Of a stretch of DNA of 59,423 bases, positions 32,347 to 41,681 are shown one piece after another. The stretch comes from Bacteroidales bacterium UBA6192 (GTDB lineage Bacteria; Bacteroidota; Bacteroidia; Bacteroidales; F082): the NCBI GenBank assembly GCA_002422725.1, contig DITE01000052.1, positions 1 to 59,423 of the forward strand. Direction: 5' to 3'. The stretch's first letter is position 1. Every line of letters begins with the position of its first letter. The translations under genes and the position numbers were made by a program. The notes beneath the pieces were generated by a model. That model had not been told where the DNA came from. It ran no database searches and saw only the letters and a list, made by a program, of their open reading frames with translations.

Positions 32347-34398
32347 ATGAAAGAAGACAAACCCGAGAACCGCAAACCGGAGGGCTCATCCCCTTTAAAT
32401 AAGCTGAACAAGCCAAAATTTAATTTTTACTGGATTTATGCGCTTCTTGCCATAGTATTTATCGGACTACAGATTTTGAACTGGGATTCCGGCACTGACA
32501 CAACCGACAAAGGCACCTTAATCAAGATGCTCCGCGAACAGGATGTAGAGAAAATTGATCTCGTGAATAAGGAGGTGGCCGAAATCTATTTGAAACCTGA
32601 CAGCAAACAAAAATACATTAAGGAAGAAAGCGGAAACGTAGCCAGGAACCTGGGGGCTGCCAAGCCTGATTTTATTTTTCAAATAGGTTCTGTCGAAGGA
32701 TTTGAAAAAGACATGATCAGTGCACAGGAAGGAATTTCCAATCCCATATATATCAACAATGTAACGCGAAGAAACTGGGGAGGAGAAATGGTCGGTTGGG
32801 TATTGCCAATCCTCATACTGGTAGGCGTATGGTTTTTTATCATGCGCATGATGAGCCGAGGTGCCGGCGGAGCTGGTGGCCAGATTTTCAATATCGGAAA
32901 ATCAAAAGCGCAGTTATTCGACAAAAACACGACAAGTGTCAATGTCACATTCAAGGATGTGGCAGGTTTGGAGGAAGCGAAGATTGAAATAATGGAAATT
33001 GTTGATTTTTTGCGAAATCCGGAAAAATACACAAGGCTGGGAGGAAAAATTCCTAAAGGTGTGCTTCTTGTCGGCCCTCCTGGAACAGGCAAAACCCTGC
33101 TGGCAAAATCAGTTGCCGGAGAGGCGCACGTTCCCTTCTTTTCTATTTCAGGATCCGACTTTGTTGAAATGTTCGTGGGTGTTGGGGCATCACGTGTTCG
33201 CGATTTGTTCAAGCAGGCAAAGGAAAAGTCGCCCTGTATTATCTTTATTGACGAAATTGATGCTATCGGTCGTGCCAGAGGGAAAAACCCGGCAACAGGA
33301 GCCAATGATGAACGGGAAAACACGCTCAACCAACTGCTCACCGAAATGGACGGGTTCGGAACCAACTCTGGAGTAATCGTGCTTGCCGCTACCAACAGAG
33401 CCGACATACTGGATAGAGCACTCATGCGTGCAGGCCGTTTCGACAGGCAGATATATGTTGAATTACCCGACCTTGAAGGGCGTAAAGAAATTTTTGAGGT
33501 TCACATGCGTCCGCTCAAACTGGATAATAGTGTGGACAAAGTGTTTCTGGCCAAGCAAACACCTGGTTTCTCAGGTGCTGATATTGCCAATGTGTGTAAC
33601 GAAGCCGCACTTATTGCAGCCCGGCACGGACACGAGCATATCATCAAACAAGACTTCCTCGATGCCATCGACCGTATTATCGGAGGACTAGAAAAGAAAA
33701 ATAAAATTATCTCTCCCTCCGAAAAGAAAGTTATTGCTTTTCACGAAGCTGGTCATGCCACCGTTAGCTGGCTGCTCGAACACGCTCACCCACTGGTAAA
33801 AGTTACTATCGTTCCCAGGGGGAAATCGCTTGGCGCTGCCTGGTATCTGCCCGAAGAAAGACAAATAACAACCACTGAGCAGCTGTTTGAAGAAATGGTT
33901 GCCACACTGGGTGGCCGAGCTGCTGAAGAAGTGATTTTCGGCAAAATATCCACGGGTGCACTCAACGACCTCGAGAAAGTGACAAAGCAGGCTTATGCCA
34001 TGGTTACGTATTATGGCCTGAGTAAGAAAATTGGAAACGTGAGCTTTTACGACTCAACCGGTCAGCAAGAATATGCCTTTAATAAACCTTTCAGCGAAAA
34101 AACTTCTGAAGTGATCGATAAAGAAATATCAGATCTCGTTGAAAGCGCCTACCATCAGGCATTATCTATTCTTAAAGAACACCGCGACGGACTTACCGTG
34201 CTTGCCAACAAACTTCTCGAAAAAGAAGTAATTTTTGGTGAAGATCTCGAAAGTGTTTTTGGCAAAAGACCATGGATCAAGGAAGAGCCAATTGTTCCTG
34301 AAAAGAAAAGTGAACCATCCGAAAACGTGAATGAGACGACAGTTTCTGAAGAACTTAAACCGGCTGTTATGGATACAGCTGTGAACAACGAGTCCTGA
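32347..34398 (+). CDS. ftsH: ATP-dependent zinc metalloprotease FtsH
   Basis: This membrane-anchored AAA+ protease performs protein quality control. The 683-residue protein has two transmembrane helices (about 28-46 and 149-166) around a periplasmic domain. It then has the AAA domain with Walker A GPPGTGKT (243-250), Walker B CIIFIDEIDAIG and the second-region-of-homology arginines, and an M41 peptidase domain with HEAGH at 466-470. The C-terminal tail is acidic and low-complexity. It lies in the rsfS-ftsH-LUD operon, a common Bacteroidota order. Confidence 0.98.
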   Translation: MKEDKPENRKPEGSSPLNKLNKPKFNFYWIYALLAIVFIGLQILNWDSGTDTTDKGTLIKMLREQDVEKIDLVNKEVAEIYLKPDSKQKYIKEESGNVARNLGAAKPDFIFQIGSVEGFEKDMISAQEGISNPIYINNVTRRNWGGEMVGWVLPILILVGVWFFIMRMMSRGAGGAGGQIFNIGKSKAQLFDKNTTSVNVTFKDVAGLEEAKIEIMEIVDFLRNPEKYTRLGGKIPKGVLLVGPPGTGKTLLAKSVAGEAHVPFFSISGSDFVEMFVGVGASRVRDLFKQAKEKSPCIIFIDEIDAIGRARGKNPATGANDERENTLNQLLTEMDGFGTNSGVIVLAATNRADILDRALMRAGRFDRQIYVELPDLEGRKEIFEVHMRPLKLDNSVDKVFLAKQTPGFSGADIANVCNEAALIAARHGHEHIIKQDFLDAIDRIIGGLEKKNKIISPSEKKVIAFHEAGHATVSWLLEHAHPLVKVTIVPRGKSLGAAWYLPEERQITTTEQLFEEMVATLGGRAAEEVIFGKISTGALNDLEKVTKQAYAMVTYYGLSKKIGNVSFYDSTGQQEYAFNKPFSEKTSEVIDKEISDLVESAYHQALSILKEHRDGLTVLANKLLEKEVIFGEDLESVFGKRPWIKEEPIVPEKKSEPSENVNETTVSEELKPAVMDTAVNNES

Positions 34399-34418
34399 TT
34401 GATTCAAACATTGCTGCT

Positions 34419-35060
34419 ATGAAAGAAAGCACATCCAGGGAACAAATACTCACAAAAATCAGAAATGCTTTAATCGATGTAAGTGATATTCCTTATCCTG
34501 ACATTGACATGAACGCCGAAGTGTTCGTGAAACCAGATATCAGCGATGGGATCGAAGTGGTTTTTGCTCAGGAGCTTATCGCCGTTGGGGGAAGATTTGT
34601 TTATATCGAAAATGAAAAGGCTCTTTTGGAATTTCTTCACGACCTGATTCAGAGAAATGATTGGCCTGCCATTTGGAGTCCGACCGAAAGGATGGCAAAC
34701 CTCCTCAAAGCAGGCAACATTGCAAGCATTTACGAGCCATCAGATAATTTCCTTGTCGGGTTGACTACTTGCGAAAAACTGATTGCACAATCGGGAAGCG
34801 TTGTTGTATCTTCTGCCGATAGCGGTGGGCGTCAATCCTTTACGTTTCCGGATGTTCACCTGGTGCTAGCCTATTCATCTCAGGTTGTCCTGTCGCTTAA
34901 AGAAGCGATTAACGATCTAAAAATCAAATATGCGGGAAATTTACCATCTCAAATAACTGTTATCACAGGACCCAGCCGGACAGCTGATATTGAGAAAACC
35001 CTTGTTATGGGCGCTCATGGCCCACGCGAATTGTACGTTTTCATGATTGACGATTTGTAA
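34419..35060 (+). CDS. LUD-domain (LutC/YkgG-like) protein
   Basis: This 213-residue single LUD domain resembles LutC of the lactate-utilisation complex: a helical N-terminus (STREQILTKIRNAL), then the Rossmann-like core with IAQSGSVVVSS near 126-136, and the C-terminal ITGPSRTADIEKTLVMGAHG near 186-205. In Bacteroidota a single LUD gene is often found after ftsH without lutA and lutB, so lactate oxidation is not established. It lies 20 bases downstream of ftsH. Confidence 0.85.
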   Translation: MKESTSREQILTKIRNALIDVSDIPYPDIDMNAEVFVKPDISDGIEVVFAQELIAVGGRFVYIENEKALLEFLHDLIQRNDWPAIWSPTERMANLLKAGNIASIYEPSDNFLVGLTTCEKLIAQSGSVVVSSADSGGRQSFTFPDVHLVLAYSSQVVLSLKEAINDLKIKYAGNLPSQITVITGPSRTADIEKTLVMGAHGPRELYVFMIDDL

Positions 35061-35081
35061 TATCATATAGCTACAGCTGTT

Positions 35082-35117
35082 GATTAGCCGTTTTTTAACT
35101 ATGTTTGCAGGCTAATC
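35082..35117 (+). promoter_or_regulatory. Promoter of cdsA flanked by an 8-bp inverted repeat
   Basis: The -7 match TATGTTTG (35100-35107) lies inside a perfect inverted repeat: GATTAGCC (35082-35089) and GGCTAATC (35110-35117). A TTG 17 bases upstream of the box overlaps the left arm. The arrangement could be an operator around the promoter, or a terminator for the ftsH-LUD operon. The following 100 bases to cdsA are AT-rich with no gene. Confidence 0.4.
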
Positions 35118-35218
35118 TTTGTTGCGCAAATCACATAATATACTGTTATTATATTGATTATCATTATTTTAAGTGGTTTGATCAATAATAGAGGAGCTCA
35201 AAAACCAACCAAAGCAGC

Positions 35219-36040
35219 ATGAATAATTTTGTTAGCAGAACGCTTTCGGGAATTGTATTTGTTGGGCTCATTATCGGTTCAATATGGTATTCGCCCGTTT
35301 CATTTGCAATTGTGCTTTTCGTTGTGAATTTCCTAGGGGTGATAGAACTTCAGACATTAATGAATCAATCCGCATCCTTATCCAGAGAAACAAGAATCAT
35401 CAACCTTGTCAGTTCGGTTCTCCTATATCTTACACTTGCAGCAGTTGCACTCGAATGGCTGGATATTATATGGCTACTGCCGGCGTCGCTGCTGCTGATG
35501 CTTCCATTTTTAACGGCACTATTTTCGCGCCACGACAGTTTTATGCAGGTAACATCAAATGCCTGGTCATCATTCTTTTTCATTAGTCTACCATCGGGCC
35601 TTCTGCTTTTCTTTTTCAATCATAACATAGTAGGCACACAAGCCGGGCCTTTGCTGGTAATTGTGTTGTTGGTGATGATCTGGGCCAATGATGTGTTTGC
35701 TTATCTGATTGGTAGCTGGCTTGGCCGGCACAGGCTTTTTGAGCGGATATCACCGAAAAAAAGCTGGGAAGGGGCCATCGGCGGACTTGTGATGACACTA
35801 CTTCTTACAATGGCTTTTCACTACTTCACGCATTTTATGCCTCTTAGCCGCTTGCTTGGCATGGCGCTTATTGTGGTGATAACAGCCATTCTGGGCGATC
35901 TGACGGAATCATTGATCAAACGACAGGCCGGAATGAAGGATTCCGGCTCTTTAATCCCGGGTCATGGTGGCATTCTCGATCGGTTTGATGCCACATTCCA
36001 TGCAACCCCATTTGTTTTTGTTTACCTTATGATTAGCTGA
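35219..36040 (+). CDS. cdsA: Phosphatidate cytidylyltransferase
   Basis: This inner-membrane enzyme makes CDP-diacylglycerol from phosphatidate and CTP. It has 273 residues and about eight transmembrane helices. The C-terminal CDP-alcohol signature is clear: ISPKKSWEGAIGG near 177-189, GDLTESLIKR near 225-234 and DSGSLIPGHGGILDRFD near 240-256. It is followed 5 bases later by psd, giving a phospholipid-synthesis pair in which its product feeds phosphatidylserine and then phosphatidylethanolamine formation. No pssA is in view. Confidence 0.96.
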   Translation: MNNFVSRTLSGIVFVGLIIGSIWYSPVSFAIVLFVVNFLGVIELQTLMNQSASLSRETRIINLVSSVLLYLTLAAVALEWLDIIWLLPASLLLMLPFLTALFSRHDSFMQVTSNAWSSFFFISLPSGLLLFFFNHNIVGTQAGPLLVIVLLVMIWANDVFAYLIGSWLGRHRLFERISPKKSWEGAIGGLVMTLLLTMAFHYFTHFMPLSRLLGMALIVVITAILGDLTESLIKRQAGMKDSGSLIPGHGGILDRFDATFHATPFVFVYLMIS

Positions 36041-36045
36041 AATTC

Positions 36046-36711
36046 ATGAAGATACATAAAGAAGGATATAAAATTATTGCCGGATCATTTCTTTTGTCCG
36101 TTTTTATTGCTCTGGCTACCATCTGGCTTTTCCAGCGTATTCCGGAAGTAATGTATGTCGTTCTTCCCTTGCTGATTGCATTTAATCTTTGGACAGTAAG
36201 TTTCTTCAGGGTTCCGTTGCGCGAAGTAATACAACATGACGATTTGATCCTTTCGTCGGCCGATGGCAAAATTGTTGTCATCGAAAAAGTATTTGAACCC
36301 GAATTTTATAAGGAAGACCGAATTCAGCTATCAGTTTTTATGTCGCCTTTTAACGTTCATGTGAACTGGTATCCTATCAGCGGTAAAATTGCATATAGCA
36401 GATACCATCCGGGAAAATTCCTTGTTGCTTACAACCCTAAATCTTCTGTTGATAACGAACGAACCAGTATTGTTGTTGATCAGGGCAATGGCAAGAGTGT
36501 TTTAATCAGACAAATTGCCGGAATGATGGCCCGACGAATTATTTACACAGCAACTGAAGGCATGGAAGCGGAACAGGGTAAAGAGTTTGGTATTATACGC
36601 TTTGGCTCTAGAGTCGATTTTTTCCTGCCTATTGATGCAGAAGTGTTTGTTAAATTAGGCGACAAAGTTACCGGCCAGCAAACTGTTTTGGCCCGTTTTG
36701 CCCGCAATTAA
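36046..36711 (+). CDS. psd: Phosphatidylserine decarboxylase family protein
   Basis: This 221-residue short-form (archaeal-type) decarboxylase makes phosphatidylethanolamine from phosphatidylserine. It has an N-terminal membrane hairpin (about 9-52) and the core motifs SPFNVHVNWYP near 103-113 and RFGSRVDFFLP near 185-195, in which the Ser of the Gly-Ser pair becomes the pyruvoyl group after self-cleavage. It overlaps by four bases at its 3' end with the convergent YjjG gene. Confidence 0.94.
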   Translation: MKIHKEGYKIIAGSFLLSVFIALATIWLFQRIPEVMYVVLPLLIAFNLWTVSFFRVPLREVIQHDDLILSSADGKIVVIEKVFEPEFYKEDRIQLSVFMSPFNVHVNWYPISGKIAYSRYHPGKFLVAYNPKSSVDNERTSIVVDQGNGKSVLIRQIAGMMARRIIYTATEGMEAEQGKEFGIIRFGSRVDFFLPIDAEVFVKLGDKVTGQQTVLARFARN

Positions 36712-37412
36712 CCCAGAAGTATATATAAGTCAGTGAGTGAGCGTATCTCGCAGGTTACAGATGTATCATGACTGATTCCGTCCGGATTGAAATAAATCTG
36801 GTCTAAACCGGCATTTTTAGCCCCTTCAATATCCACTTCCAGGTCATCGCCAATCATCACTGATTTGTCAGGCTCGCCTCCGGCCTTACTGAGTGCATAT
36901 TCAAAAATACCCTTGTCTGGTTTTTTAACCCCTGCTTCCTCCGAAGTTGTTACAGTTCTGAAAAACTTTCCCAATCCGGAAGTTTCGAGTTTCTTATGCT
37001 GCACTTCTTCAAATCCATTGGTAATGAGATGAAGAGGATAAACTACGTTGAGTTTTTCAAGGACTTCTATCGCGTGTGGAAATAAATGAACATTACGGGG
37101 AGAATAATACACATAATCATCCGACATGGCATCTGCCAACTGTTTATCCTCAATATTGAACGACTTCAATGTGTATTCAAACCTGATGCCACGCAAAACT
37201 TCTTTGGCTATCTGTCCGTTTCTGTAAAGTGTCCACAAACGCTCGTTATGATCGTTAAAAACGGCCATCAGGCTGACAACAGATTCAATTCCTTTCTCAT
37301 GCAATGCATATCTTTTGTAAATATCGTGAAATGTATGCAGGGCACTGGCCTCAAAATCCCATAAAGTGCGGTCCAAATCAAAAAAAAGATGCTTGTACTT
37401 GTTTTTATGCAT
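36708..37412 (-). CDS. YjjG-type HAD noncanonical pyrimidine nucleotidase
   Basis: This 234-residue HAD-superfamily phosphatase has motif I DLDRTLWDFEASAL near 12-25 (nucleophile Asp12), the helical cap, motif II threonine in LITNGFEEVQ near 133-142, the motif III lysine in GVKKPDKGIF, and motif IV MIGDDLEVDIEGA near 181-193. The DxDxTLWDFE and TNGFEExQ patterns fit the YjjG/TIGR02254 family, which dephosphorylates non-canonical pyrimidine nucleotides. It is transcribed with, and downstream of, the TrmH gene. Confidence 0.9.
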   Translation of the reverse strand: MHKNKYKHLFFDLDRTLWDFEASALHTFHDIYKRYALHEKGIESVVSLMAVFNDHNERLWTLYRNGQIAKEVLRGIRFEYTLKSFNIEDKQLADAMSDDYVYYSPRNVHLFPHAIEVLEKLNVVYPLHLITNGFEEVQHKKLETSGLGKFFRTVTTSEEAGVKKPDKGIFEYALSKAGGEPDKSVMIGDDLEVDIEGAKNAGLDQIYFNPDGISHDTSVTCEIRSLTDLYILLG

Positions 37413-37449
37413 AATAGGTAATAAGCTGCAAAGGTAGGAATTTCAGGTT

Positions 37450-37968
37450 TTACCTTGTCGTCATCTGACGCAACCATTCGAAAAGCAATACAGAAGCGGC
37501 ATGTGACACATTTAGTGATCGGGTTGGCCCGGGCACGGGAATAAATACAGCTATATCTGCTTGCTTCAATACTTCAGGAGAAATGCCATTTCGTTCGCTG
37601 CCCACAATCACTGCCATTCGCTCAGGTAATCTTGTTTCGAATAAATTTGTTGCTCCTGAGGCTGTTTCAAGGGCAACTAGGGTGTAGCCCTCCGGGATAA
37701 GCGACCTGATATCCCCTGAGGTGGAAAATGACCAGGAAACATTGTTTATACTGCTGGCTGCTGCGTAGCGGATACGGCCGGCTTTGAAGGTATTCTCACC
37801 CAGAAAAATCATATGCCCGGCACCGATATTATCTGCTAGTCGTATCAGTGAACCCAGATTCTCAGGTGTGCGGAGGTTGTCAGCAATAAGCCAGGGTCTG
37901 GCTATACAGGCATGTGCATTTGCATCTTCCAGGTTGGCAAAAAACTCGTTCGACTTCAGATATTCCAT
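37450..37968 (-). CDS. TrmH/SpoU-family RNA 2'-O-methyltransferase (short form)
   Basis: This 172-residue SPOUT-fold methyltransferase has motif 1 DNLRTPENLGSLIRLAD near 29-45 (catalytic Arg and Asn), motif 2 VIVGSERNGIS near 119-129, and motif 3 IPVPGPTRSLNVSHAASV near 142-159. It lacks the N-terminal substrate-binding domain of RlmB/TsnR proteins and begins almost at the SPOUT domain, as TrmL does, so a tRNA target is plausible but not certain. Confidence 0.9.
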   Translation of the reverse strand: MEYLKSNEFFANLEDANAHACIARPWLIADNLRTPENLGSLIRLADNIGAGHMIFLGENTFKAGRIRYAAASSINNVSWSFSTSGDIRSLIPEGYTLVALETASGATNLFETRLPERMAVIVGSERNGISPEVLKQADIAVFIPVPGPTRSLNVSHAASVLLFEWLRQMTTR

Positions 37969-37978
37969 AATGCAAAGT

Positions 37979-38014
37979 AAAAAAAAGGTCGGCTTCGTTT
38001 CGAAGCCGACCTTT
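37979..38014 (-). terminator. Strong intrinsic terminator of the T9SS protein gene
   Basis: A perfect 14-bp stem, AAAGGTCGGCTTCG (37984-37997) and CGAAGCCGACCTTT (38001-38014), has a 3-base loop. On the minus strand it is followed by an unbroken T-run down to 37979. It lies 19 bases after the stop of the surface-protein gene and 10 bases before the TrmH gene. Confidence 0.9.
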
Positions 38015-38033
38015 AAATTATATCAGAATATGA

Positions 38034-40526
38034 TTATTCAACCATAACTTTATGGGTAGTAACACCATTGGCAGTTTCTGCCTGAACAAAGTAAATACCC
38101 GCTTCGAAACCAATGGTACTGATGTTGGCTTCCTTAGCATTCATTGTATTGGTATAAACGGTTTGTCCAAGGCTGTTTGTAATGGTTACCTTGTTAATCT
38201 GGCTGTTCGACTTCAGATTGATCATGTCATTGGCCGGGTTTGGATAGGAGTAGATATAGGTTTTTTCGCCCATTTCGTTAACACCTACCAACACGGTAAC
38301 AAGAACGTTGATGGTAACATGCTCGTTGGTGAGGTCATTATTGCGAATATGCAACATGCCTTTGTGAACCATCATAGGCTCAAGCATCGTAGCATCAATT
38401 CCGATTTCAAGGGTAACGTTTGAACCGCCTTCAACAGTGCCTTCAGAAGGAGTTGAGGACAACCAAACCGGACCAGCTTCACCGGTGAGCAAACCACGGA
38501 TATTCCAGTTATAAGGCAAAGTTTCGCTCAGATAACCCCAACCCGGACCTGTTGAAATCCAACGGCCATCAGGAATCATTGGACCTGCGTCACAACCTGC
38601 GGGGAAAATGCCAGCCGGTTGATCCATCCAGTAACCAATCCAGATCTCAGAACCATCAATATAAACTGGTTCGTTAAGGGTGATTGTGTTCCAGAATGCT
38701 GGAATGGCAGTGAAAGCCTGCTCGTACAACAAATTACCAGCGCCGGGTACATTGAATGATCCCATACCATAGATTTGTATTTTGTGGGCATCAGCGGGTT
38801 CATTAATATACACATCGACTGAAGTAAGATACATTCCGTTGTATTGTTCAACCATTGAAGAGGGGAAGCGGGCAGCAACACGCCATGCAGCAGCACCAGT
38901 CAAACCAATTGCACTACTGTTGTCACCGTCATAATTCAGGGTAACATCGCGATTAGCCGGGTTTTGGGCAGCTGGGCGTGCATTGGACGACAACACAGCC
39001 ACTTCATTGCCTTTACCTGTTGAAACAGAACCAACAACAGCTGATCTGAATGTGGTAGGTTCATTGTAAGTAATGACAACTTCATACTCCAAGGTGCTTT
39101 CGCCAACATTACCAAGAATTTTCTCACGTGTATCTGTTTCACCTTCTTCGATAGTTGCAATAATTGGTGATGTGTTGATTTCAATTTTAGGTTCAAGCGA
39201 GCCCATTTCGAGTACAATATACTGAACATCATCGAAATAGTATTTTGGTGTTTCTCCTGTCGGGGCGCCGGCATAGAAATTCACACCACCCAGTTGTTTG
39301 GTACCTGGTTCGCCTTGTGCCTGAAGGCTATATTGCCATTCATGGATAAGTTCGCCATTGATGTACACTTCGGCCCAGTCTTCGTCAAGGTCGATGATAT
39401 TTTCAATCAGAAACCACTCATTATGGTTATAGGTGAAAGTGGCTGCATTTGCACCACCTGCATTCATCGTACCATCACCTGTTTGTGTGAAGTAAACCTC
39501 AAATGCCCATTCAACGCCTGGAGCTTCGAAATGCTGGAAGTTGTAGTAACCACCAAAACCGGTTGGAACATAATAGTTAAAATTCACCTGATATTTTCCG
39601 CTGGTCTTGTTGCCAAGTTTGAGAACAAGGTCAGAAACGCCATCAACTTTCACTGATTGAACAGGTGAGTTAGCCTGTTCGGTAAGGATCAGGGCATCTT
39701 CGGTTCCACCAGGAGCATTTGACCAGGTTGTCCAGAACTCAGGACTTGACTGGGCAATATAAGTTCCGGCAGTATACGATTCAAAATCGTCATTATAAAG
39801 ATAAATAACACCACCACCTTCGGTTTCAACAACTACGTCGTCGACCATAAAAATGAAAGCATCATTTGAAACACATTGAATACCAATATAAATATTCTGG
39901 TTGTCATAGTCACTGAGGTCAAATGTAACCTGTTGCCATGCATCGGCAGGGGCTGTCAGGTAGTTGCCTTCAGAGATAATGGTGAAACTGGCCGGGTCGG
40001 TATTGGTAGTTGAAACACCCACCTTAAAACGTTCAAGACCATATTCATCGGTAAATGACTTCACCCAGAATGAAACAGATGAGTTGTCTCCAAGCGGAGT
40101 GAGTGGAGTAATCAACCAATCGTTGTTTGGAGGTGTAACAGAGGCAAAACAAGCTGCAAACTTATCACCTGTGTGTGGCTGAATGGCAGGATCGTCATCC
40201 ATTGAAGGTGTTGTCATCGATGGGTTAAAGACAATATAAGCCATCGGTGAATAGGCATTAGGAAACTCAATTTCCGTGAATCCGTAAGTTGCCGACCCGT
40301 CCACATCAACAGTTGTCCAGGGACTGAAATTCAGGGCAAAATCGTCAAAATCTTCGAATCCCTGATCGATATTGCTCACTGTAAAGTTAACAGGTTGAGC
40401 GGGGATAACCGTCATTTCGCCGGTTGGGGTGATTTTTACAGGGCCTGCTGCACGCTTTGCTTGCTGAGCAAAACCAATTGATGCAACAAGTACTAAACTT
40501 AAAAGTAACAGAGTAAACTTTTTCAT
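38034..40526 (-). CDS. Type IX-secreted surface protein with choice-of-anchor J domain
   Basis: This 830-residue exported protein has a signal peptide (MKKFTLLLLSLVLVASIGFA, then QQ). Residues about 55-235 form a choice-of-anchor J / cleaved-adhesin jelly roll (FEDFDDFALNFSPWTTVD, WLITP, VDDVVVE). A second concanavalin-like beta domain (about 240-440) follows, then Ig-like segments (EPKIEINTSPIIAT; a second one ends near 745). The last 75 residues are a type A T9SS sorting tail: YSYPNPANDMINL, then GIYFVQ and KVMVE. It is likely an adhesin or binding protein; no catalytic motif is seen. It has its own promoter and terminator, so it is monocistronic. Confidence 0.88.
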   Translation of the reverse strand: MKKFTLLLLSLVLVASIGFAQQAKRAAGPVKITPTGEMTVIPAQPVNFTVSNIDQGFEDFDDFALNFSPWTTVDVDGSATYGFTEIEFPNAYSPMAYIVFNPSMTTPSMDDDPAIQPHTGDKFAACFASVTPPNNDWLITPLTPLGDNSSVSFWVKSFTDEYGLERFKVGVSTTNTDPASFTIISEGNYLTAPADAWQQVTFDLSDYDNQNIYIGIQCVSNDAFIFMVDDVVVETEGGGVIYLYNDDFESYTAGTYIAQSSPEFWTTWSNAPGGTEDALILTEQANSPVQSVKVDGVSDLVLKLGNKTSGKYQVNFNYYVPTGFGGYYNFQHFEAPGVEWAFEVYFTQTGDGTMNAGGANAATFTYNHNEWFLIENIIDLDEDWAEVYINGELIHEWQYSLQAQGEPGTKQLGGVNFYAGAPTGETPKYYFDDVQYIVLEMGSLEPKIEINTSPIIATIEEGETDTREKILGNVGESTLEYEVVITYNEPTTFRSAVVGSVSTGKGNEVAVLSSNARPAAQNPANRDVTLNYDGDNSSAIGLTGAAAWRVAARFPSSMVEQYNGMYLTSVDVYINEPADAHKIQIYGMGSFNVPGAGNLLYEQAFTAIPAFWNTITLNEPVYIDGSEIWIGYWMDQPAGIFPAGCDAGPMIPDGRWISTGPGWGYLSETLPYNWNIRGLLTGEAGPVWLSSTPSEGTVEGGSNVTLEIGIDATMLEPMMVHKGMLHIRNNDLTNEHVTINVLVTVLVGVNEMGEKTYIYSYPNPANDMINLKSNSQINKVTITNSLGQTVYTNTMNAKEANISTIGFEAGIYFVQAETANGVTTHKVMVE

Positions 40527-40562
40527 GGATAATAATTTTGGTTATTAATAGAATTAGATGGA

Positions 40563-40593
40563 CAAAGATAAAACAATGATGTCAAACAAACAA
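40563..40593 (-). promoter_or_regulatory. Promoter of the T9SS surface protein
   Basis: The minus strand has TTG (40591-40593), a 20-base spacer and TATCTTTG (40563-40570), a full consensus match 37 bases before the ATG. Confidence 0.6.
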
Positions 40594-40616
40594 GCTTTAA
40601 AAAAAAATCTTGCCAA

Positions 40617-41582
40617 TTAGGATTTGAACTGGGTAAAATGCTTCCCTTGATAGCTATCCGTTTCTTTGAGTGCCTTTTCAATCAATCTTAAAACCTGATC
40701 ATACCGGAGATTTCCCCAGCTTTCTGACACCAGAAAACGCGGTGGCACTTCGCCGGCAAACCTTTCGATGGCAATTGATGGGTTGAGGCGCTCTGTGTAG
40801 CGGACAATGAATTCAATGTATTGTTCGAGGGAAAATCGATGGAAATCCTGAGGTGATTCGATGAATTCTTGCGCCATTTTTGTATTCCTGAAAATCTGAA
40901 GCTGGTGGAACTTAACACTTCTGATGGGTAATGCTGAGATGATGTCGACGGAATCAAGCATCATCTGCATGGTTTCGCCGGGTAGCCCAAAAATGAGATG
41001 AATTCCACAATGAAGGCCTTTGTTTGCCGTCATGTTGATTGTTCTCTTTGATGATGCAAAATCATGACCTCTGTTAATCCTAGTCAGAGTTTGGTCGTAC
41101 ACGCTTTCAACACCATACTCTAACAGGATGATTTTTTTTTGCGAAAGCTGAACAAAATAATCCAACAACTCATCTCCAATGCAGTCAGGCCTTGTGCCAA
41201 TTGCCAGGCCAGCCACACCAGGCACTGCAAGGGCTTCCTGATACATTCTGTCTAATTCCTCAAGTGGCTTGTAAGTGTTGGTATAAGCCTGGAAATAAGC
41301 CAGATACTTTTCGGCTCTGCGGTAGCGCCTCCGATGAAACTCTATCCCCTCCTCAATCTGCTGCCGGATGGATTTTTGCGGAATGCAGTAAGAAGGGTTA
41401 AAAGCTTCATTATTGCAAAATGTACAACCAGCCATTCCATTGGACCCATCTCGGTTTGGGCAGGTAAACCCAGCATCAAGACTAATTTTTTGAATCCTTC
41501 CGCCATAATGGTTTTTCATCATGGCCGAAAAGGAATTAAACGGGAGGCTGTCGCCCCAGGGGAAAACATTTCTGTTGCTCAT
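40617..41582 (-). CDS. TIGR01212-family radical SAM protein (YhcC-like)
   Basis: This 321-residue cytoplasmic radical SAM enzyme has its cluster cysteines in CPNRDGSNGMAGCTFC near 41-56, the wider-spaced form typical of this Elp3/MiaB-related family. It then has GLAIGTRPDCI near 127-137, LEYGVESVYDQTL and HLIFGLPGET near 196-205. The reaction is not established for the family as far as I know. It is separated from the upstream POT transporter by a terminator and has a candidate -7 box, TAGTTTTG, at 41591-41598. Confidence 0.9.
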   Translation of the reverse strand: MSNRNVFPWGDSLPFNSFSAMMKNHYGGRIQKISLDAGFTCPNRDGSNGMAGCTFCNNEAFNPSYCIPQKSIRQQIEEGIEFHRRRYRRAEKYLAYFQAYTNTYKPLEELDRMYQEALAVPGVAGLAIGTRPDCIGDELLDYFVQLSQKKIILLEYGVESVYDQTLTRINRGHDFASSKRTINMTANKGLHCGIHLIFGLPGETMQMMLDSVDIISALPIRSVKFHQLQIFRNTKMAQEFIESPQDFHRFSLEQYIEFIVRYTERLNPSIAIERFAGEVPPRFLVSESWGNLRYDQVLRLIEKALKETDSYQGKHFTQFKS

Positions 41583-41590
41583 AAGAAATA

Positions 41591-41598
41591 CAAAACTA
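41591..41598 (-). promoter_or_regulatory. Candidate -7 box of the radical SAM gene
   Basis: The minus strand reads TAGTTTTG, matching TAnnTTTG, eight bases before the ATG codon. The messenger would have a very short leader. There is no clear -33. Confidence 0.4.
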
Positions 41599-41629
41599 CA
41601 TGGATTCTAGTTGCTGGCAGGATACTAAA

Positions 41630-41664
41630 AAGTAAAAGCAGCCCAAAAAGAGCTGCTTTTACTT
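41630..41664 (-). terminator. Terminator of the POT transporter gene
   Basis: A 13-bp perfect stem: AAGTAAAAGCAGC (41630-41642), a 9-base loop, GCTGCTTTTACTT (41652-41664). On the minus strand a short T-run follows. It lies just after the POT stop at 41682 and before the radical SAM gene. Confidence 0.75.
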
Positions 41665-41681
41665 AATAAGATTGTTCAGTA

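Noticed and set aside
32679..33425. 248-codon minus-strand frame
   Set aside because: Antisense shadow of ftsH; the AAA motifs are in the plus frame.
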